A DNA stretch of 64,000 nucleotides from Planctomycetaceae bacterium (GCA_011525785.1 WYBT01000004.1:1-64000); one strand, 5' to 3'. Positions 54,350-63,864 are shown, counted from the first letter of the stretch. Notes: generated by a model not told the origin, from the letters alone. Made by a program: numbers and translations.

Positions 54350-55272
54350 AAGCGCTGGCCTGGGGGCGCGTGCTGCGCTTGTCGCTGGCGCCCTCGGCGC
54401 TGGCGGACGTCGCCGCGGGAGCGTTGATCGGCGGGCGGGGCGAGTTCCCGCCCATGCGCGAGCTGTGGCCCTTGCTGGCGGCCAGTTTCTGCGTCTACCA
54501 CGGCGGCATGGCGCTCAACGACTGGTCCGATCGCGAGCACGACGCGCGCACGCGGCCCGAGCGCCCAATCCCCGTCGGCGACTTGTCCGCGAGGCGCGTC
54601 GGCGCCGTTGGAGCCCTGCTCCTCTGCGCCGGAGTCGGTTGCGCCGCGCTCGTGTCGCTCGACGCCGCGCTGTGGTACCTGGGCCTCGCCGCGCTCGTCC
54701 TGACCTACGACTTGGGGCCGCGCGGCGCATGGAGTGGCCCGCTGCTGCTCGCCCTGTGTCGCGCCGCCAACCTCGGCGCCGGTCTGTTGTTCGCGTCGAG
54801 TCTGGCGCCCGGCACGGGCGCGGAACTGCTGCCCGCAGTCGCGGTTCCACCGCTCCTGTACGGCGCGTATGTGCTCTGCGCATCGCGCATCGCGCGGATG
54901 GAGGACGCCGTACACGGTCCGGGCGGCGCACCCGGCGCACGTGCCGCAGCATGGTGCGTCGCAGCACTGCTCCTCGCGGCGGCCTTCGTCGACGCGCGCC
55001 GTCCGTCGGCCTTGCAGTTCGATCCCGTGGCGCTTGCGGTGGCCGCTGCCGGCGCCTGGGCGCTCGCCCGCGCCGCTTGGAGCACGCGCGTGTGGAACGC
55101 GGCGCAGTGCGGTCGCTTCACGGGCCTCGCGCTGCGCCGGCTGCTCGTGTTCACGGCTGCCTGCGCGCTCGCGCACCGCGGCCCACAGCACGACGGCTGG
55201 CTCGTGGCCGCAGCGATCCTGGCGGGTTTTCCGCTCGCGGGCGCGCTCCGCCGGGTGTTCCCCCCGACGTAG
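54346..55272 (+). CDS. UbiA-family prenyltransferase
   Basis: A 308-residue integral membrane enzyme with about eight helices. The first Asp-rich motif is NDWSDREHDARTRPERPIPV, the standard NDxxDxxxD site for prenyl diphosphate and magnesium. A second region, YDLGPRGAWSGPLLLALCRA, matches the second half. It may attach a polyprenyl or similar chain to an aromatic acceptor or other lipid; the acceptor is unknown. The N-terminal motif resembles EboC more than UbiA proper, but no other ebo genes are present. The GTG start overlaps the rseP stop. Confidence 0.85.
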   Translation: MKALAWGRVLRLSLAPSALADVAAGALIGGRGEFPPMRELWPLLAASFCVYHGGMALNDWSDREHDARTRPERPIPVGDLSARRVGAVGALLLCAGVGCAALVSLDAALWYLGLAALVLTYDLGPRGAWSGPLLLALCRAANLGAGLLFASSLAPGTGAELLPAVAVPPLLYGAYVLCASRIARMEDAVHGPGGAPGARAAAWCVAALLLAAAFVDARRPSALQFDPVALAVAAAGAWALARAAWSTRVWNAAQCGRFTGLALRRLLVFTAACALAHRGPQHDGWLVAAAILAGFPLAGALRRVFPPT

Positions 55273-55288
55273 CGGCTCGAACTGCGCC

Positions 55289-56590
55289 TCACGATTGACC
55301 GCGCGCGCGCTGAGCTTGTTCGGCGAGCCAGGCGAGCGCCTGTTCGCGCGTGACGAGCACGCGCTCGAGTTGAAGCTCTTCGGCTTGCGCGAGCAGCGCG
55401 CCCCAACGCGGCCCGCGTTCGACACCGACGGCTGCGAGGTCTGCGCTGGTGACGAGCGGCGCAGGTCGGAGCTCTCCGTCGCTGAGCCCCTCGGTCCAGC
55501 GCGCCAGCTCCAAACGCCGTCGCGACGGCGACGACCTGCGCGCGCGGAGCAGCGCGTCCGCCAGAGGCCAGCGGTGTTCGCGCGCGATGCGGAGCGCCTC
55601 GCTGCGCGCGAGCGCAGGCCGAGCGGGTTCGTCCAGCAACGCGCGCTGCAAGCGCCACAGCGCGTGGACATCGTCCGACAGCGCCCTCGACGGCCGCAGG
55701 GCTCCCAGCAGACGCGAGGCGAGCTCTTGTCGCTTCTCGAGGTGCTCGAGCGGCCCTTCGAGCGGATCGAACAGCACTGCGAAGCCCGCGCTCGCGCCGA
55801 CTGGCGCGCCGCAAGCAGCGTACAGGCGCGTGAGCACGCTCCAGTCCGCCGCAGCGCCGCTGCGCAGTCCTTCGATGCCGGGGCAGAGGGCCGCCAGCAC
55901 CCCGCTTTCCCCGAGGATTTCGAGCGCCCGCGCCGGCGCGGGCCGCTCGAAGATCAGCGTGAGCTCAGCCAGGCGACGCTCGGCGCTGACTCCGCGCAGC
56001 GCACCGAGGCACTCGCGTGCGGCGGAGAGGGTTCGCTCCTCGGGGGTCAAGTCGTGGGCTGCGGCGAGGCGCGCCATGCGCACCAGCCTCAAGCCATCCT
56101 CGGCGAAGCGCTCGCGCGGATCACCGATCGCGCGCAGCACGCCCGCGCTCAGGTCCTTCCAGCCCTCGCACGGATCGGCCAGGACGCCGCTCAGCGGATC
56201 GAGGTACAACGCGTTGCAGGTGAAGTCGCGCCGCGCCGCGTCCTCTTCGAGCCGCTTGGAGAAGCGCACCTCGCTCGGGCGGCGCCCGTCGAAGTGCCCG
56301 TGCTCCGCGCGGAACGTCGTCACCTGCGCTTCCACTTCGCCCACCAGCACGATGATCGTGCCGAAGGCCTTGCCGACGGCGAGCGTGCGCTCGAAGCGCG
56401 CTTCGATTTCGTGCGGCAGCGCATCGGTCGCGAAGTCGATGTCCTTGGGCGGCTTGCCGAGCGCCATGTCGCGCACGGCGCCACCGACGAGCCACGCTTG
56501 CGCGCCGCCTCCGTGCAAGCGCTGCGCGATGAATTCCGTGGCGGCGCGCAAGCGTTCGTCGAGCGCGCGGATCGAGGGCGTCGCTAGCAC
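55289..56590 (-). CDS. cca: CCA-adding enzyme (tRNA nucleotidyltransferase)
   Basis: A 433-residue class II nucleotidyltransferase. AWLVGGAVRDMALGKPPKDI leads to the catalytic DFAT (DxD), then VGKAFGTIIVLVGEVEAQVT, EEDAARRDFTCNALYLDPLS, and DGLRLVRMARLAA. It lacks the poly(A) polymerase signature found in the 9.8-kb gene and is closer to tRNA CCA-adding enzymes. tRNA-Leu(CAA) here has no encoded CCA, so such an enzyme is essential. GTG start at 56590; converges on the prenyltransferase gene. Confidence 0.85.
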   Translation of the reverse strand: MLATPSIRALDERLRAATEFIAQRLHGGGAQAWLVGGAVRDMALGKPPKDIDFATDALPHEIEARFERTLAVGKAFGTIIVLVGEVEAQVTTFRAEHGHFDGRRPSEVRFSKRLEEDAARRDFTCNALYLDPLSGVLADPCEGWKDLSAGVLRAIGDPRERFAEDGLRLVRMARLAAAHDLTPEERTLSAARECLGALRGVSAERRLAELTLIFERPAPARALEILGESGVLAALCPGIEGLRSGAAADWSVLTRLYAACGAPVGASAGFAVLFDPLEGPLEHLEKRQELASRLLGALRPSRALSDDVHALWRLQRALLDEPARPALARSEALRIAREHRWPLADALLRARRSSPSRRRLELARWTEGLSDGELRPAPLVTSADLAAVGVERGPRWGALLAQAEELQLERVLVTREQALAWLAEQAQRARGQS

Positions 56591-56631
56591 GCTTGAAGCC
56601 TAGCAACGCGGCTCGCACAATCGCGCCCACG

Positions 56632-57150
56632 ATGCGCATCCAACAGGAGCCGAAATCTCCGCGCTCGGTGCGCGGCGCGCTGCACTGGGCCGACGCGGCC
56701 GTGCTGCTCGCGGTCGGAGTGGTGGTGCTGTTGGTTTCGCTGCCGCGCCTGCGGGAGTTCGCGCTGCGCGAGAACGAGTCCGATGCGCGGGCGCTGGTGG
56801 CGCGGCTGGGCGAACTGGCGAGCCAGGGCGCTCCGCCGAGCACGTTGGCCGAGACGCTCGAGCGCGCGCCGCTCCTCGCCCAGCGCCTGGAGGATGTGGC
56901 CTGGCTGGAGCACGGCGCGCTGCTCCGGCGCCATGGCTACTTGTTCGAACTGGTCGCCGATGGCGAGGGCCCGCGCATCTGCGCCTGGCCGTGGGAGCAC
57001 CGCCGCACTGGTTGCATGGCCTTTCGCTGGAGCGCCGCCGGTGTGGAAAGTCACCCCAACGACGCTGGCGCGTGGAGTGGACTCGAGCGCCGACCGAGCG
57101 AGTCGAGCGACGCGCGCGCCAACGCCGCCTGGCGGCCGCTCGCGCCCTGA
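56632..57150 (+). CDS. Pilin-like membrane protein of unknown function
   Basis: A 172-residue protein with a hydrophobic N-terminal helix (AVLLAVGVVVLLVSLPRLRE) followed by an amphipathic segment (FALRENESDARALVARLG), as in type IV pseudopilins. A globular C-terminus has GYLFELVADGEGPRICAWPW. The prepilin peptidase site (Gly before the Phe/Met with Glu at +5) is not visible, so it may be uncleaved. The ATG at 56632 lies 10 bases after CACAAT, a possible leaderless promoter. No pilus genes are near. Confidence 0.58.
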   Translation: MRIQQEPKSPRSVRGALHWADAAVLLAVGVVVLLVSLPRLREFALRENESDARALVARLGELASQGAPPSTLAETLERAPLLAQRLEDVAWLEHGALLRRHGYLFELVADGEGPRICAWPWEHRRTGCMAFRWSAAGVESHPNDAGAWSGLERRPSESSDARANAAWRPLAP

Positions 57151-57293
57151 GTCGGTCACGGCCCGCCGCTCGTTCGCCACGCAGCGTGCACGCGGGAGGC
57201 GCGTGAGTTTCGCGTCGCGCTCGGTGCCCCAGTGAGGAATGGCGCTGTGCGCGCAGGCGAGGAGTCGCTCGCCCTCGCGATGCGAGAGCGTGT

Positions 57294-59024
57294 TCAGCGC
57301 GGACCGGGGAAGCAGCGCCACATCAGGCACTGCAGCGCGCGTCGGACGTCGCCATCCTGGACGCGCAGCGTGGCGCGCTTGAGCAGTCCGACCGAGTCCT
57401 CCACCGACGCCAGCAGCGTCAATCGATCGGCGACGAACAGCAACTCCAGCGGCGCGAGCTCCTCGCTCTCGGCCAGGCGCAACAGCTCGGCGCGCGCGAA
57501 CGGCGTGGGACGCAAGCTCAGGCACTCGAGCAAGTCCAGGCGCAGCGCGGGGTCCGAACTCTGCTTCAGCTCCGCCGCGGCCAGGCGCTGTCCGCTCTCG
57601 CCCAGATTGCCGACCAGCCGCAGCAGCCAGCGGCGCGCCGGCATGCCCTTCAGCTCGCCGGGCTCGCGGGCGGCCTGCTCGCGCAGGAGGCGTGCGGCCT
57701 CGTCGAGCGGCACGCGCGCGATGCTCTCGAGCACCGACACGCGCTCGACCAGCGCCGTCCCCTCGAGCTGCGCGCGGCGAGAGAGCACTTCGAGCGCGCG
57801 CTGGCTGACGCTCGCGTCGCTGAACGCGGGTTCGAGCGCCCCCATGGCGAGGCCCAGATTCTCGGCCGGGCCCTCGGACAGCATCTGCAGTGTTCGATCG
57901 ATGGCGAGTGCGTCGCCTTGGCGGACCAGAAGCCCCAGGCAGGTGCTCGCGATCTGCATGTCGGGCGACAGCGCGCCAGCGCGGAGCGCCTCCTGCGCAG
58001 CCGGCGACGTCGGGTTGAGCGCGGCGATGGCGCGCAGGCGGACTTCTCCGTTGGCGTCGTCCATCGCGGTCTGCGCCAGCTCGTCGGGGCGGCCGGCGGC
58101 GGCGAAGGCGGCGATGGCGAGTTCGCGGCGCCAGGTCTCGGGCGCGCGCAGCTGCTCGCGCAGGAACTCCAGCGCCTGGGCGTCGCCGGCCCGCGCGGCG
58201 GGCGCGGTCAGCAGCGCGTGGTAGCGCTCGGGAGTGCGCTCGCGCAACTCGCGTGCGCGGCGCGCGACGGCGGGATCGTTCGAACTCGCGATCGACTGGC
58301 AGAACATGTCCCAGTGCGTGTTCGCGAAGCCCTGCTCGATCCAGTCGAGGTAGATCAGGCTCACGCGCACCGGGTCGATGGCGTGCATCGCGAGCGCGAT
58401 CTTCATCTTGTTTTCCAGCCCTGCGCGCTCGAACACGGCCAGCACGCGCTCGAGGTCCTCCGGACGTCCGTGCTTGCCCAGCGCTTGAACGGCTTGCACG
58501 GCGACGCCCTCGAACGCTCCGTCGAGCAGTCGCAGCAGCACTGCGCGCGCCGCTGGCGAGTCGCTGCGTTGGCACACGTCGAGCGCGTTGCGCAGCGGCG
58601 CGAAGCCGTCGGGATCCTGCAGGTGGCGATCGACGATGCGACTGACCAGCGCGATGCCCTCCGCGCCGCGGGCGGCGAGTTCGTCGCGACCGCGCCGCAG
58701 GGCGTCGCGATCACCGCGCAGCAGCATCTCCGTCAGGATCGGTCCGACATCGGCGGTGTCGACGTCGTAGTGCTCCCACTTCGCGCAGGGCGCGAGCAAG
58801 TGGTTCAGGCGCGCGTCGGCGCGCAGCGCTTCATCGGCGGGCGAGCGGGAAGCGCCGGTCGGCTGGGAGACCTTCGAGTCCGTCGCTGTCGGCGCCGCGG
58901 GCGCGGCCGGCGTCGGATCGCCCTCGCTCTCGGAGCAAGCGCCGAGCGCGATCAGCGCCAGAGCTGCGCCCCAGGCGCCTCGTCGCTGAGCGCGCGCTCG
59001 GCTGCTGTCAGGGGGCGCTTTCAC
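57294..59024 (-). CDS. HEAT-repeat lipoprotein
   Basis: A 576-residue lipoprotein (WGAALALIALGAC, lipobox LGAC, then an acidic Pro/Ala-rich linker). The rest is helical repeats with HEAT character: VAVQAVQALGKHGRPEDL, RRELAIAAFAAAGRPDEL, EVRLRAIAALNPTSPAAQ. No catalytic motif. The GTG at 59024 is preferred over 59033 because GGAAGG is 8 bases upstream. The gene overlaps the end of the TolC-like gene by 17 bases, so it is in the same transcript and may assist or regulate that outer-membrane component. Confidence 0.72.
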   Translation of the reverse strand: MKAPPDSSRARAQRRGAWGAALALIALGACSESEGDPTPAAPAAPTATDSKVSQPTGASRSPADEALRADARLNHLLAPCAKWEHYDVDTADVGPILTEMLLRGDRDALRRGRDELAARGAEGIALVSRIVDRHLQDPDGFAPLRNALDVCQRSDSPAARAVLLRLLDGAFEGVAVQAVQALGKHGRPEDLERVLAVFERAGLENKMKIALAMHAIDPVRVSLIYLDWIEQGFANTHWDMFCQSIASSNDPAVARRARELRERTPERYHALLTAPAARAGDAQALEFLREQLRAPETWRRELAIAAFAAAGRPDELAQTAMDDANGEVRLRAIAALNPTSPAAQEALRAGALSPDMQIASTCLGLLVRQGDALAIDRTLQMLSEGPAENLGLAMGALEPAFSDASVSQRALEVLSRRAQLEGTALVERVSVLESIARVPLDEAARLLREQAAREPGELKGMPARRWLLRLVGNLGESGQRLAAAELKQSSDPALRLDLLECLSLRPTPFARAELLRLAESEELAPLELLFVADRLTLLASVEDSVGLLKRATLRVQDGDVRRALQCLMWRCFPGPR

Positions 59025-60528
59025 CCAGCACACCTTCCGCGAAGGACAGCGCCGTCTGCGCCTTGACCAGGTTCGAGCGCGCCAGCGTGTGCGAGTACAG
59101 CGACTCGGCCAGTTGCTGCTGGAATTCGAGCACCTGGAAGTTCGTCGACAGTCCCTCGCGGTAGCGCGCCTGCTCGGCCGCCAGTTGTCGGCGCGCGAGC
59201 TCGCGGCTCGCGGCGGCCGCGCGCACGGCTTGGAGCTGGTAGCGCACGTTGCGTTCCGCCACGCGCACTTCCTCGACGATCTGCGACTCGAGCCGGTCGT
59301 AAGTCAGACGCGCCGAGCGCACCGCGGCGCGCGCGGAGAGTTCGGTGTTGAGCGCCGTGCGGTTGCCGATCGGCGTGCTGAACGACAGCGAGACGGTGGT
59401 CGCGGGCAGCTCCCAGCCGAAGACCGAGTCGATCGAGTCGCCCTCGGTGGCCGACTGCGCGGCGCTGCGCGCGGAGAGCGCGAAGTCGAGCGCCGGGCGG
59501 CGTTCGCTGGCGGCGCGGATCACGCCCTGCTCGGCGGCTTCGATCTCGAGCACCTGCTGGCGCAGTTCCGATCTGCGCGACAGCGCGACCGCGACCGAGG
59601 CCGACCAATCGCCAGTGGGTTCGGGTTCGTCCTCGGGCAACGCGCTCGACAGCCGCAGCTCGCGCTCCCACGACTGCACCGACTTGCCGGGGAACATCAG
59701 CCCCTTGAGGCGGTCCTCGGCGTTTCGAACGGCGACCTGGCGCTGGAGCTGCTGCTCGATGCGCTGCGCCACGTTCGTGTCGGCCTGCAGCACCTCGACC
59801 TCGGTGCCCACGCCCGCCGCCAGGCGCCGGCGGTTCTGCTCGAGCTGCTCGCGGCCCAGCGCCAGCGTCTCGTTCGCGACGCGCAGCTGCTCCTGCGCGG
59901 CCACCAGCTCCCAGTAGGCGTCGCTCACCTGGCGGTGCAGCGTCTGTCGCGACTGGCGAATGCGTTCGACGGCTCGGCGGTAGCGCAGCTCGTTCTCGCG
60001 CTGCTGACTGGTGGCGTAGTTCTCTCCGCGCCCGCGCAGCAACGGCTGGTTGAAGGCCAGGGCCAGCGCTGAACTCACCGGCAGCGGAGCGTTGAAGCCG
60101 TCCGTGCGCGAGTAGTCGACCGACGCGCTCAGGGTGCCGCCGGTGGTCAGCGGGTAGTCGATGCCGCTGGAGAGCGACTTGTTCTCGATGTCGAAGGTGA
60201 TGGTCTGGAAGCCGCCGCCGGCGAACACGAACTGCTGGACTTCCGAGTTGGTGTACGAGGCCGCGGCGCGGAACACCGGGTCGAAGCGGCCCCAGCTGCC
60301 GGCGAAGGTGAAGGACGCGACCTCGGCCGCGACCTCCTCGATCTTGAGCCCCAGGTCGTTCTCGAGCGCGGCCTCGATCGCGGCTTCGAGCGAGAGTTCG
60401 AGCGGCCCCTCGGCCTGGGGGCTGTCCTGGGCGCCGGCCGCTCCGGTCAGCAGAGCAGCCGCGAGCACGACGTGGGGCACGAGGCCGCCGGAGAACGGGG
60501 CGGACGAGGACGCGCTGGCTCGCAACAT
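59008..60528 (-). CDS. TolC-family outer-membrane channel protein
   Basis: A 506-residue TolC-like protein. A signal peptide (VPHVVLAAALLTGAAGAQDS) is followed by two repeats of coiled-coil and beta segments. Typical patches: LSLEAAIEAALENDLGLKIE, QVSDAYWELVAAQEQLRVAN, VGTEVEVLQADTNVAQR, and the C-terminal REGLSTNFQVLEFQQQLAES. It forms the outer-membrane part of efflux or type I secretion systems; no inner-membrane pump or adaptor is in the window. The ATG at 60528 gives the signal peptide; an earlier start would not. It is cotranscribed with the HEAT lipoprotein and follows the anti-sigma gene by 162 bases. Confidence 0.87.
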   Translation of the reverse strand: MLRASASSSAPFSGGLVPHVVLAAALLTGAAGAQDSPQAEGPLELSLEAAIEAALENDLGLKIEEVAAEVASFTFAGSWGRFDPVFRAAASYTNSEVQQFVFAGGGFQTITFDIENKSLSSGIDYPLTTGGTLSASVDYSRTDGFNAPLPVSSALALAFNQPLLRGRGENYATSQQRENELRYRRAVERIRQSRQTLHRQVSDAYWELVAAQEQLRVANETLALGREQLEQNRRRLAAGVGTEVEVLQADTNVAQRIEQQLQRQVAVRNAEDRLKGLMFPGKSVQSWERELRLSSALPEDEPEPTGDWSASVAVALSRRSELRQQVLEIEAAEQGVIRAASERRPALDFALSARSAAQSATEGDSIDSVFGWELPATTVSLSFSTPIGNRTALNTELSARAAVRSARLTYDRLESQIVEEVRVAERNVRYQLQAVRAAAASRELARRQLAAEQARYREGLSTNFQVLEFQQQLAESLYSHTLARSNLVKAQTALSFAEGVLGESAP

Positions 60529-60690
60529 AGGGGCAAGAGCGTAGCGGTCGCTCCGGATCAGGGCCACGAAGGCCGTCCGCGCGTCCGCAAAGGTTGTGCG
60601 GGTCGCAGGCGCGGCCCGTGGGGACGAAAACGTCGCGAGCGCGGCCGAGGCCGCGTGCGACGGCGCCACCAAAGCACGGGCGCGCGAGCG

Positions 60691-61809
60691 TTACTTGAGT
60701 TCGCCGCGCACGAGCCAGGCCTGCACGAGCGCTTCCTCGGCCGCGCTGCGCAGCGCGCCCGCTTGCGCCGCAGACGAACTCGCGGCGCGGCGCAGCGCCT
60801 CGAACCACTGCGCGTCGAACAGCACGCCGCCCTTCGCGCCGGACTCGCCCGTGCTCCACCGCTCGCCCTCGAGCGCCCCGCCTTCGCCGCGCAACACCCC
60901 CATGCGCGCGGCGCGCGCCAGGGCCCAGCGCGCCAGTTCGCTGTCTCCGCTGCGCAACTGCGAGGCCCAGCGCTCGCAGAGCTCGCGCGCGGCGCGTTCG
61001 TGGGCGCCACGCGCCACCCGATCGAGCTCGATCTCGAGCTCCAACGCCAGCAAGTCGAGCGACTGCGGAGTCAGCTCGGCGTCGGCGCGGCTCGCGCGCT
61101 CGGCCGCCCACGCCGCCGGCGCGGCGGCTCCGTGCGTGGCCTGACGCGAGCGCATCCACAGCCGCAGCGCGAAGGCCTCGGACGGTTGTTCGGACTCGCG
61201 CGCCGCGGGCCAGTCGAAGGCGCGCAGAACGGAGGCCTGGCGCCCGCGCTCGTCGCTCCAACGCGCCCGGGCGGCGGCGTCTTCGACGCCCAGCTCGACC
61301 AGTCGCGGCTCGGCCGGTTCGCCCTCCTCGAGCGGCGGCGGCGACTCGAGCGCCGACTCGGCGAAGGCCGACTCGCGCGGCAGCGGCTCGAGCGAGCTGA
61401 AGAAGTGCGGGGCTGCGCGTTCCGAGCGCAGCACGATCCAGGCCAGCACGGGCAGGGCCGCGGCGTGGATGAACAGCAGCGCGGCCGCCAGGCGCAGCCA
61501 CGCCGACGAGCGCAGGCGCTCGCGCACGAAGCTCGACACCAGCGCGAAGTCGCCGCGCCAGTCGCTGCCCTCGCGCACCGTGGCGGCCAGGATGCGTTCG
61601 GCGAGCACGGACTCGCGGGCGCGGCCTTCGACGGCGGCGCTGCGCAGCTTCGCGAGGCCCGCTGCGACCGCCTCCAGGCGCGCGCGACAGGCCGCGCAAT
61701 CGGCGCCGTCAGCCGCACTGTCGAGGCCCAGGGCGCGCTCGAACAGCTCGTCCTCGCTCCAGTGGCAGTGCGGCGGACGGATGGGTTGTGAGGGCCTTTC
61801 AGGCGTCAT
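60691..61809 (-). CDS. Putative anti-sigma factor
   Basis: A 372-residue protein starting 11 bases inside the ECF sigma gene, with a perfect GGAGG site. The N-terminal ~45 residues hold PHCHWSEDELFERALG and DCAACRARL, a His/Cys pattern like zinc-binding anti-sigma domains (HxxxCxxC type). One transmembrane helix (LRLAAALLFIHAAALPVLAW) follows near residue 110. The extracytoplasmic part is long, acidic and Ala-rich, with no known fold. Position, overlap and layout support the anti-sigma call; the ligand or signal is unknown. Confidence 0.72.
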   Translation of the reverse strand: MTPERPSQPIRPPHCHWSEDELFERALGLDSAADGADCAACRARLEAVAAGLAKLRSAAVEGRARESVLAERILAATVREGSDWRGDFALVSSFVRERLRSSAWLRLAAALLFIHAAALPVLAWIVLRSERAAPHFFSSLEPLPRESAFAESALESPPPLEEGEPAEPRLVELGVEDAAARARWSDERGRQASVLRAFDWPAARESEQPSEAFALRLWMRSRQATHGAAAPAAWAAERASRADAELTPQSLDLLALELEIELDRVARGAHERAARELCERWASQLRSGDSELARWALARAARMGVLRGEGGALEGERWSTGESGAKGGVLFDAQWFEALRRAASSSAAQAGALRSAAEEALVQAWLVRGELK

Positions 61810-62440
61810 CGCGTCCTCCTTCGAGGAGCTCGCGCAGCTTGCGCAGCGAGTTGAACACGCGGGACTTCACCGTTCCCACCGGGATCGAGAGCAGTTCGGC
61901 GACCTCGGCGTACGGGCGCTCGCGCAGCACCGCCAGATCGAACACCGCGGCGTGCGCGGGCGGCAATTGCGCCAGAGCGGCGCGCAAGCGTTGGCGGTCC
62001 TCGGCGAGCGCGGCGATGGCCAGCACGTCGGTGGCCGGCGCGGCCAGGTTCTCGCCCAGGCTGGCGCGCTCGCCCTCGCCCGGATCGTCGAGCGAGGCGC
62101 CGCCCGGTCGCGCGGCGCGCCGCCGGCGACGGTCGATCCATGCATTGCGAGCCACGCGCAGCGCATAGGAGGAAAACGCTGCGCGGGGTTCGTAGCTCGA
62201 GGCGCTCTTGTACAGCTTCACGAACACTTCCTGGGAGAGGTCCTCGGCCTCGGTGCGCTCGGCCCCCAGGTGCGCGAAGAACGCGAGGAAGGTCGGCAGC
62301 TCACGGCGGACGAAGGCTTCGAAGGGCGCCGGATCGCCGCGTTGCAGCGCGACCAGGGGGTCCCGCTCGGCATCCCAGACGCCCTTCAAGGCGAGCGCTC
62401 CAACGCGCGGCGCTCGGCGCGGTTCACGCGCGGCCCCCAC
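61799..62440 (-). CDS. ECF-type RNA polymerase sigma factor
   Basis: A 213-residue sigma-70 family protein. Region 2: AEDLSQEVFVKLYKSASSYE and SSYALRVARNAWIDRRRRRA. Region 4: LPPAHAAVFDLAVLRERPYA and LLSIPVGTVKSRVFNSLRKL, the helix-turn-helix for the -35 element. The two are joined by a ~45-residue linker. It overlaps tsaE at its start (GTG) and the anti-sigma gene at its end. Targets are not visible from the sequence; the following TolC-like and HEAT lipoprotein genes are plausible. Confidence 0.92.
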   Translation of the reverse strand: MGAAREPRRAPRVGALALKGVWDAERDPLVALQRGDPAPFEAFVRRELPTFLAFFAHLGAERTEAEDLSQEVFVKLYKSASSYEPRAAFSSYALRVARNAWIDRRRRRAARPGGASLDDPGEGERASLGENLAAPATDVLAIAALAEDRQRLRAALAQLPPAHAAVFDLAVLRERPYAEVAELLSIPVGTVKSRVFNSLRKLRELLEGGRDDA

Positions 62441-62930
62441 TTTCGGCGAGCGGCGGCGGCCCGGCCGGGCCCAGGCGATCGTCCTCGCCCGTCCAGCGCA
62501 CCTCGATGCGCCGGCGGTCCTCGCCCGCGTGCTCCAGGCGCACCGCGAAGTGCGCGGGCGGGAGCCACTGGGCCACGCGCTCGGCCCATTCGATGGCGCA
62601 CACGCCGTCCGCGCGCAGCCAGGCGGCGCCGCCGTCGCGCAGGAAGGCCTCCCCGCGCGCGGTCATCCAGGCGTCGAGGTGGTGCAGCGGCAGAGGACCT
62701 TCGTAGGCGTGCAGGAGCGCGAACGTGGGGCTGGAGACCTGCGCCTGGAGCCCCAGCCCGCGCGCGAGGCCGCGCACGAAGCAGGTTTTTCCCGCGCCGA
62801 GCTCGCCGTGCAGCGCCAGAACGTCGCCCGCCCGCAGGGAGCGCGCCAGCCAGGCCGCGAACTCCTCGGTCTGCTCGGGGCCCTCGCTCTCGACGCGCAG
62901 CACGCGCTGCGACTCAGCCGCGGGCGCCAT
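62424..62930 (-). CDS. tsaE: tRNA threonylcarbamoyladenosine biosynthesis ATPase TsaE
   Basis: A 168-residue P-loop ATPase of the t6A modification complex. Walker A is LHGELGAGKTCFVRGLARGL; then SSPTFALLHAYEGPLPLHHL with the switch-like His/Asp, and AIEWAERVAQWLPPAHF. The ATG at 62930 fits family length. It overlaps thiL by 17 bases and the sigma gene by 17 bases. Binding partners TsaB and TsaD are not in the window. Confidence 0.93.
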   Translation of the reverse strand: MAPAAESQRVLRVESEGPEQTEEFAAWLARSLRAGDVLALHGELGAGKTCFVRGLARGLGLQAQVSSPTFALLHAYEGPLPLHHLDAWMTARGEAFLRDGGAAWLRADGVCAIEWAERVAQWLPPAHFAVRLEHAGEDRRRIEVRWTGEDDRLGPAGPPPLAESGGRA

Positions 62931-63855
62931 GCAGCCATCCTCCGCGTCCGTCGAAGCGCACGTTCGCCCCGCTCGCTCCGTCGCCCGCGTCGTCAACCGG
63001 CAGGAACAGCCCTTCACCGCGCTCGACGGCGCCGAGGACGGCGAAGCCCGGACAGCGCCGGGGCGCTTCGCGCACGGCTCGCTCGAGCGCCTGCGCCGGA
63101 AGCGTCGCGACGAGCTCGTGGTCCTCGCCGTCGTGGAGCGCGTGCTGGAGCGGGCTGCGTCCCGTGCGGCGCGCGAGGCGGCGCGCGTCGCGGTGGATCG
63201 GAACGCTGCGCACGCGCAGGCGGACTTGGGAGGCCCGCGCGATGCGGGATAGATCGAGCGCGAGTCCGTCGCTCACGTCCATCATCGCGCTCGCGCCCAG
63301 TCGCGCGAGCCACAGGCCCTCGGCGAAGCGCGGCGCGATTCGCAGGTGGCGTCCCAGGGCGCTGCCGCCGAACGGGCCGGTCGCCACCAAAACCTGGCCG
63401 GCGCGCGCACGCGAGCGCGAGAGCGGCGCAAGTCCGGGCGCGAGCTCGCCGACCGCGGTCACGCTCAGCGACAGCGGGCCCGGCGCGCAAGCGAGGTCGC
63501 CGCCCACCAGTTCGGCGCCTGCGCTGCGGGCGGTGTCGCGCACGCCGCGGATCAACGCGCGCAATCGGCGCTCATCGGCGCCCTCTGGAGCGCGCAGTGT
63601 GAGCAGCACGGCGCGCGCGCTGGCGGCGCTCGCGGCCAGATCGCTCAAGGCGCGGGCGCAGGCCTTGTGCGCCACCGCCGCGGACGGCGCGTCGGCGAGG
63701 AAGTGGACGCCCTCGATCGCCTGGTCGGCGCACAGCACCGCGCGCTCGAGCCGTCGCGCCAGCACCGCGGCGTCGTTGCCGAAATCCGCGGCCAATCCGC
63801 GCGGCCCGAGCGCGCGGCCCATCCAGCGGTGCAGCGAGTCCTCGTTCCAGGCCAC
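62914..63855 (-). CDS. thiL: Thiamine-monophosphate kinase
   Basis: A 313-residue ATP-dependent kinase that makes thiamine diphosphate. FGNDAAVLARR and VLCADQAIEGVHF form the metal sites; ARALSDLAASAASARAVLLT, AELVGGDLACAPGPLSLSVT, and MMDVSDGLALDLSRIARAS are family signatures. GTG start at 63855, 9 bases after the thiE stop. The fold is that of PurM. It is cotranscribed with tsaE. Confidence 0.93.
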   Translation of the reverse strand: MAWNEDSLHRWMGRALGPRGLAADFGNDAAVLARRLERAVLCADQAIEGVHFLADAPSAAVAHKACARALSDLAASAASARAVLLTLRAPEGADERRLRALIRGVRDTARSAGAELVGGDLACAPGPLSLSVTAVGELAPGLAPLSRSRARAGQVLVATGPFGGSALGRHLRIAPRFAEGLWLARLGASAMMDVSDGLALDLSRIARASQVRLRVRSVPIHRDARRLARRTGRSPLQHALHDGEDHELVATLPAQALERAVREAPRRCPGFAVLGAVERGEGLFLPVDDAGDGASGANVRFDGRGGWLHGARG

Positions 63856-63864
63856 GCGCGGATC

